DNA of 5,282 nt, taken from positions 1 through 5,282 of the forward strand of contig SLKW01000131.1 of NCBI GenBank assembly GCA_007134405.1, in the 5' to 3' direction. The notes under the pieces are model-generated. The model was not told the DNA's origin and ran no database searches. It saw only the letters and a program-made list of their open reading frames with translations. Below, in pieces: positions 5,247-5,282 of this stretch. This stretch comes from Paracoccaceae bacterium. Its GTDB lineage: Bacteria > Pseudomonadota > Alphaproteobacteria > Rhodobacterales > Rhodobacteraceae. The position numbers and the translations under genes are program-made. Positions within the stretch are counted from its first letter, which is position 1. Each line of letters begins with the position of its first letter.

Positions 5247-5282
5247 CCGCCGCCATGACCGCCCTGCCCCGGCTCTGGCCCG
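5243..5282 (+). CDS. Start of an unidentified gene (13 codons visible)
   Basis: The ATG at 5243 overlaps the phosphoesterase stop codon in an ATGA arrangement typical of translational coupling. The visible product begins MTAAMTALPRLWP and runs off the window. GGAAG lies 7 nt before this ATG. A second in-frame ATG at 5255 has no ribosome site. Nothing about function can be read from 13 residues; a membrane or secreted N-terminus is possible but unproven. Confidence 0.5.
   Translation, partial: MTAAMTALPRLWP

Noticed and set aside
1..5282. CRISPR arrays, insertion sequences, tRNA or rRNA genes, prophage or defence genes
   Set aside because: No spaced direct repeats, transposase frames, terminal inverted repeats or structured RNA motifs were seen; the genes belong to known envelope and phosphoesterase families.

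Overview
The window looks like chromosomal DNA of a GC-rich alphaproteobacterium, most likely of the Rhodobacterales (Rhodobacter/Paracoccus/Roseobacter type). This rests on the gene families and their order, on a Flp pilin with the core AVTVDWVVLTA, on a CtrA-like box upstream of the pilin gene, and on the strong GC bias of the coding regions. No taxon can be proved from the window alone.

Left half (1-3212, minus strand): the head of a tight-adherence (Tad/Cpa) Flp pilus locus, transcribed right to left. In transcription order it holds a small Flp-type pilin (2985-3212), CpaB/RcpC (2006-2839), the outer-membrane secretin CpaC/RcpA (446-1798) and a lipoprotein with an OmpA C-terminal domain (1-432, cut by the window edge). 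The pilin is the likely subunit, CpaC the outer-membrane channel and CpaB its periplasmic partner. The OmpA lipoprotein probably ties the complex to peptidoglycan; it stands where Caulobacter-type loci carry CpaD. The ATPases, inner-membrane platform and prepilin peptidase would lie beyond position 1. Two sizeable gaps interrupt this run. The flp-cpaB gap holds a perfect 10-bp GC hairpin. The cpaB-cpaC gap is 207 nt, AT-rich, and contains a possible secondary promoter with an operator-like palindrome.

Centre (3213-3502): a 290-nt divergent intergenic region between flp and a lytic transglycosylase gene. It carries a CtrA-like site (GTAA-N7-TTAACCAT on the minus strand), an 8-bp tandem repeat, and two mutually exclusive hairpins in the probable flp leader.

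Right half (3503-5282, plus strand): a secreted family-1 lytic transglycosylase (3503-4366), a TIGR00282/YmdB-type metallophosphoesterase (4416-5246), and the first 13 codons of another gene that overlaps it by ATGA. The transglycosylase could open the wall for pilus assembly, but only its divergent position suggests this.

I found no mobile element, CRISPR array, tRNA or rRNA. The pilus system is a known type. The less ordinary points are the D5/W6 pilin core, the Tat-like OmpA lipoprotein in the CpaD slot, and the regulatory architecture of the three gaps.
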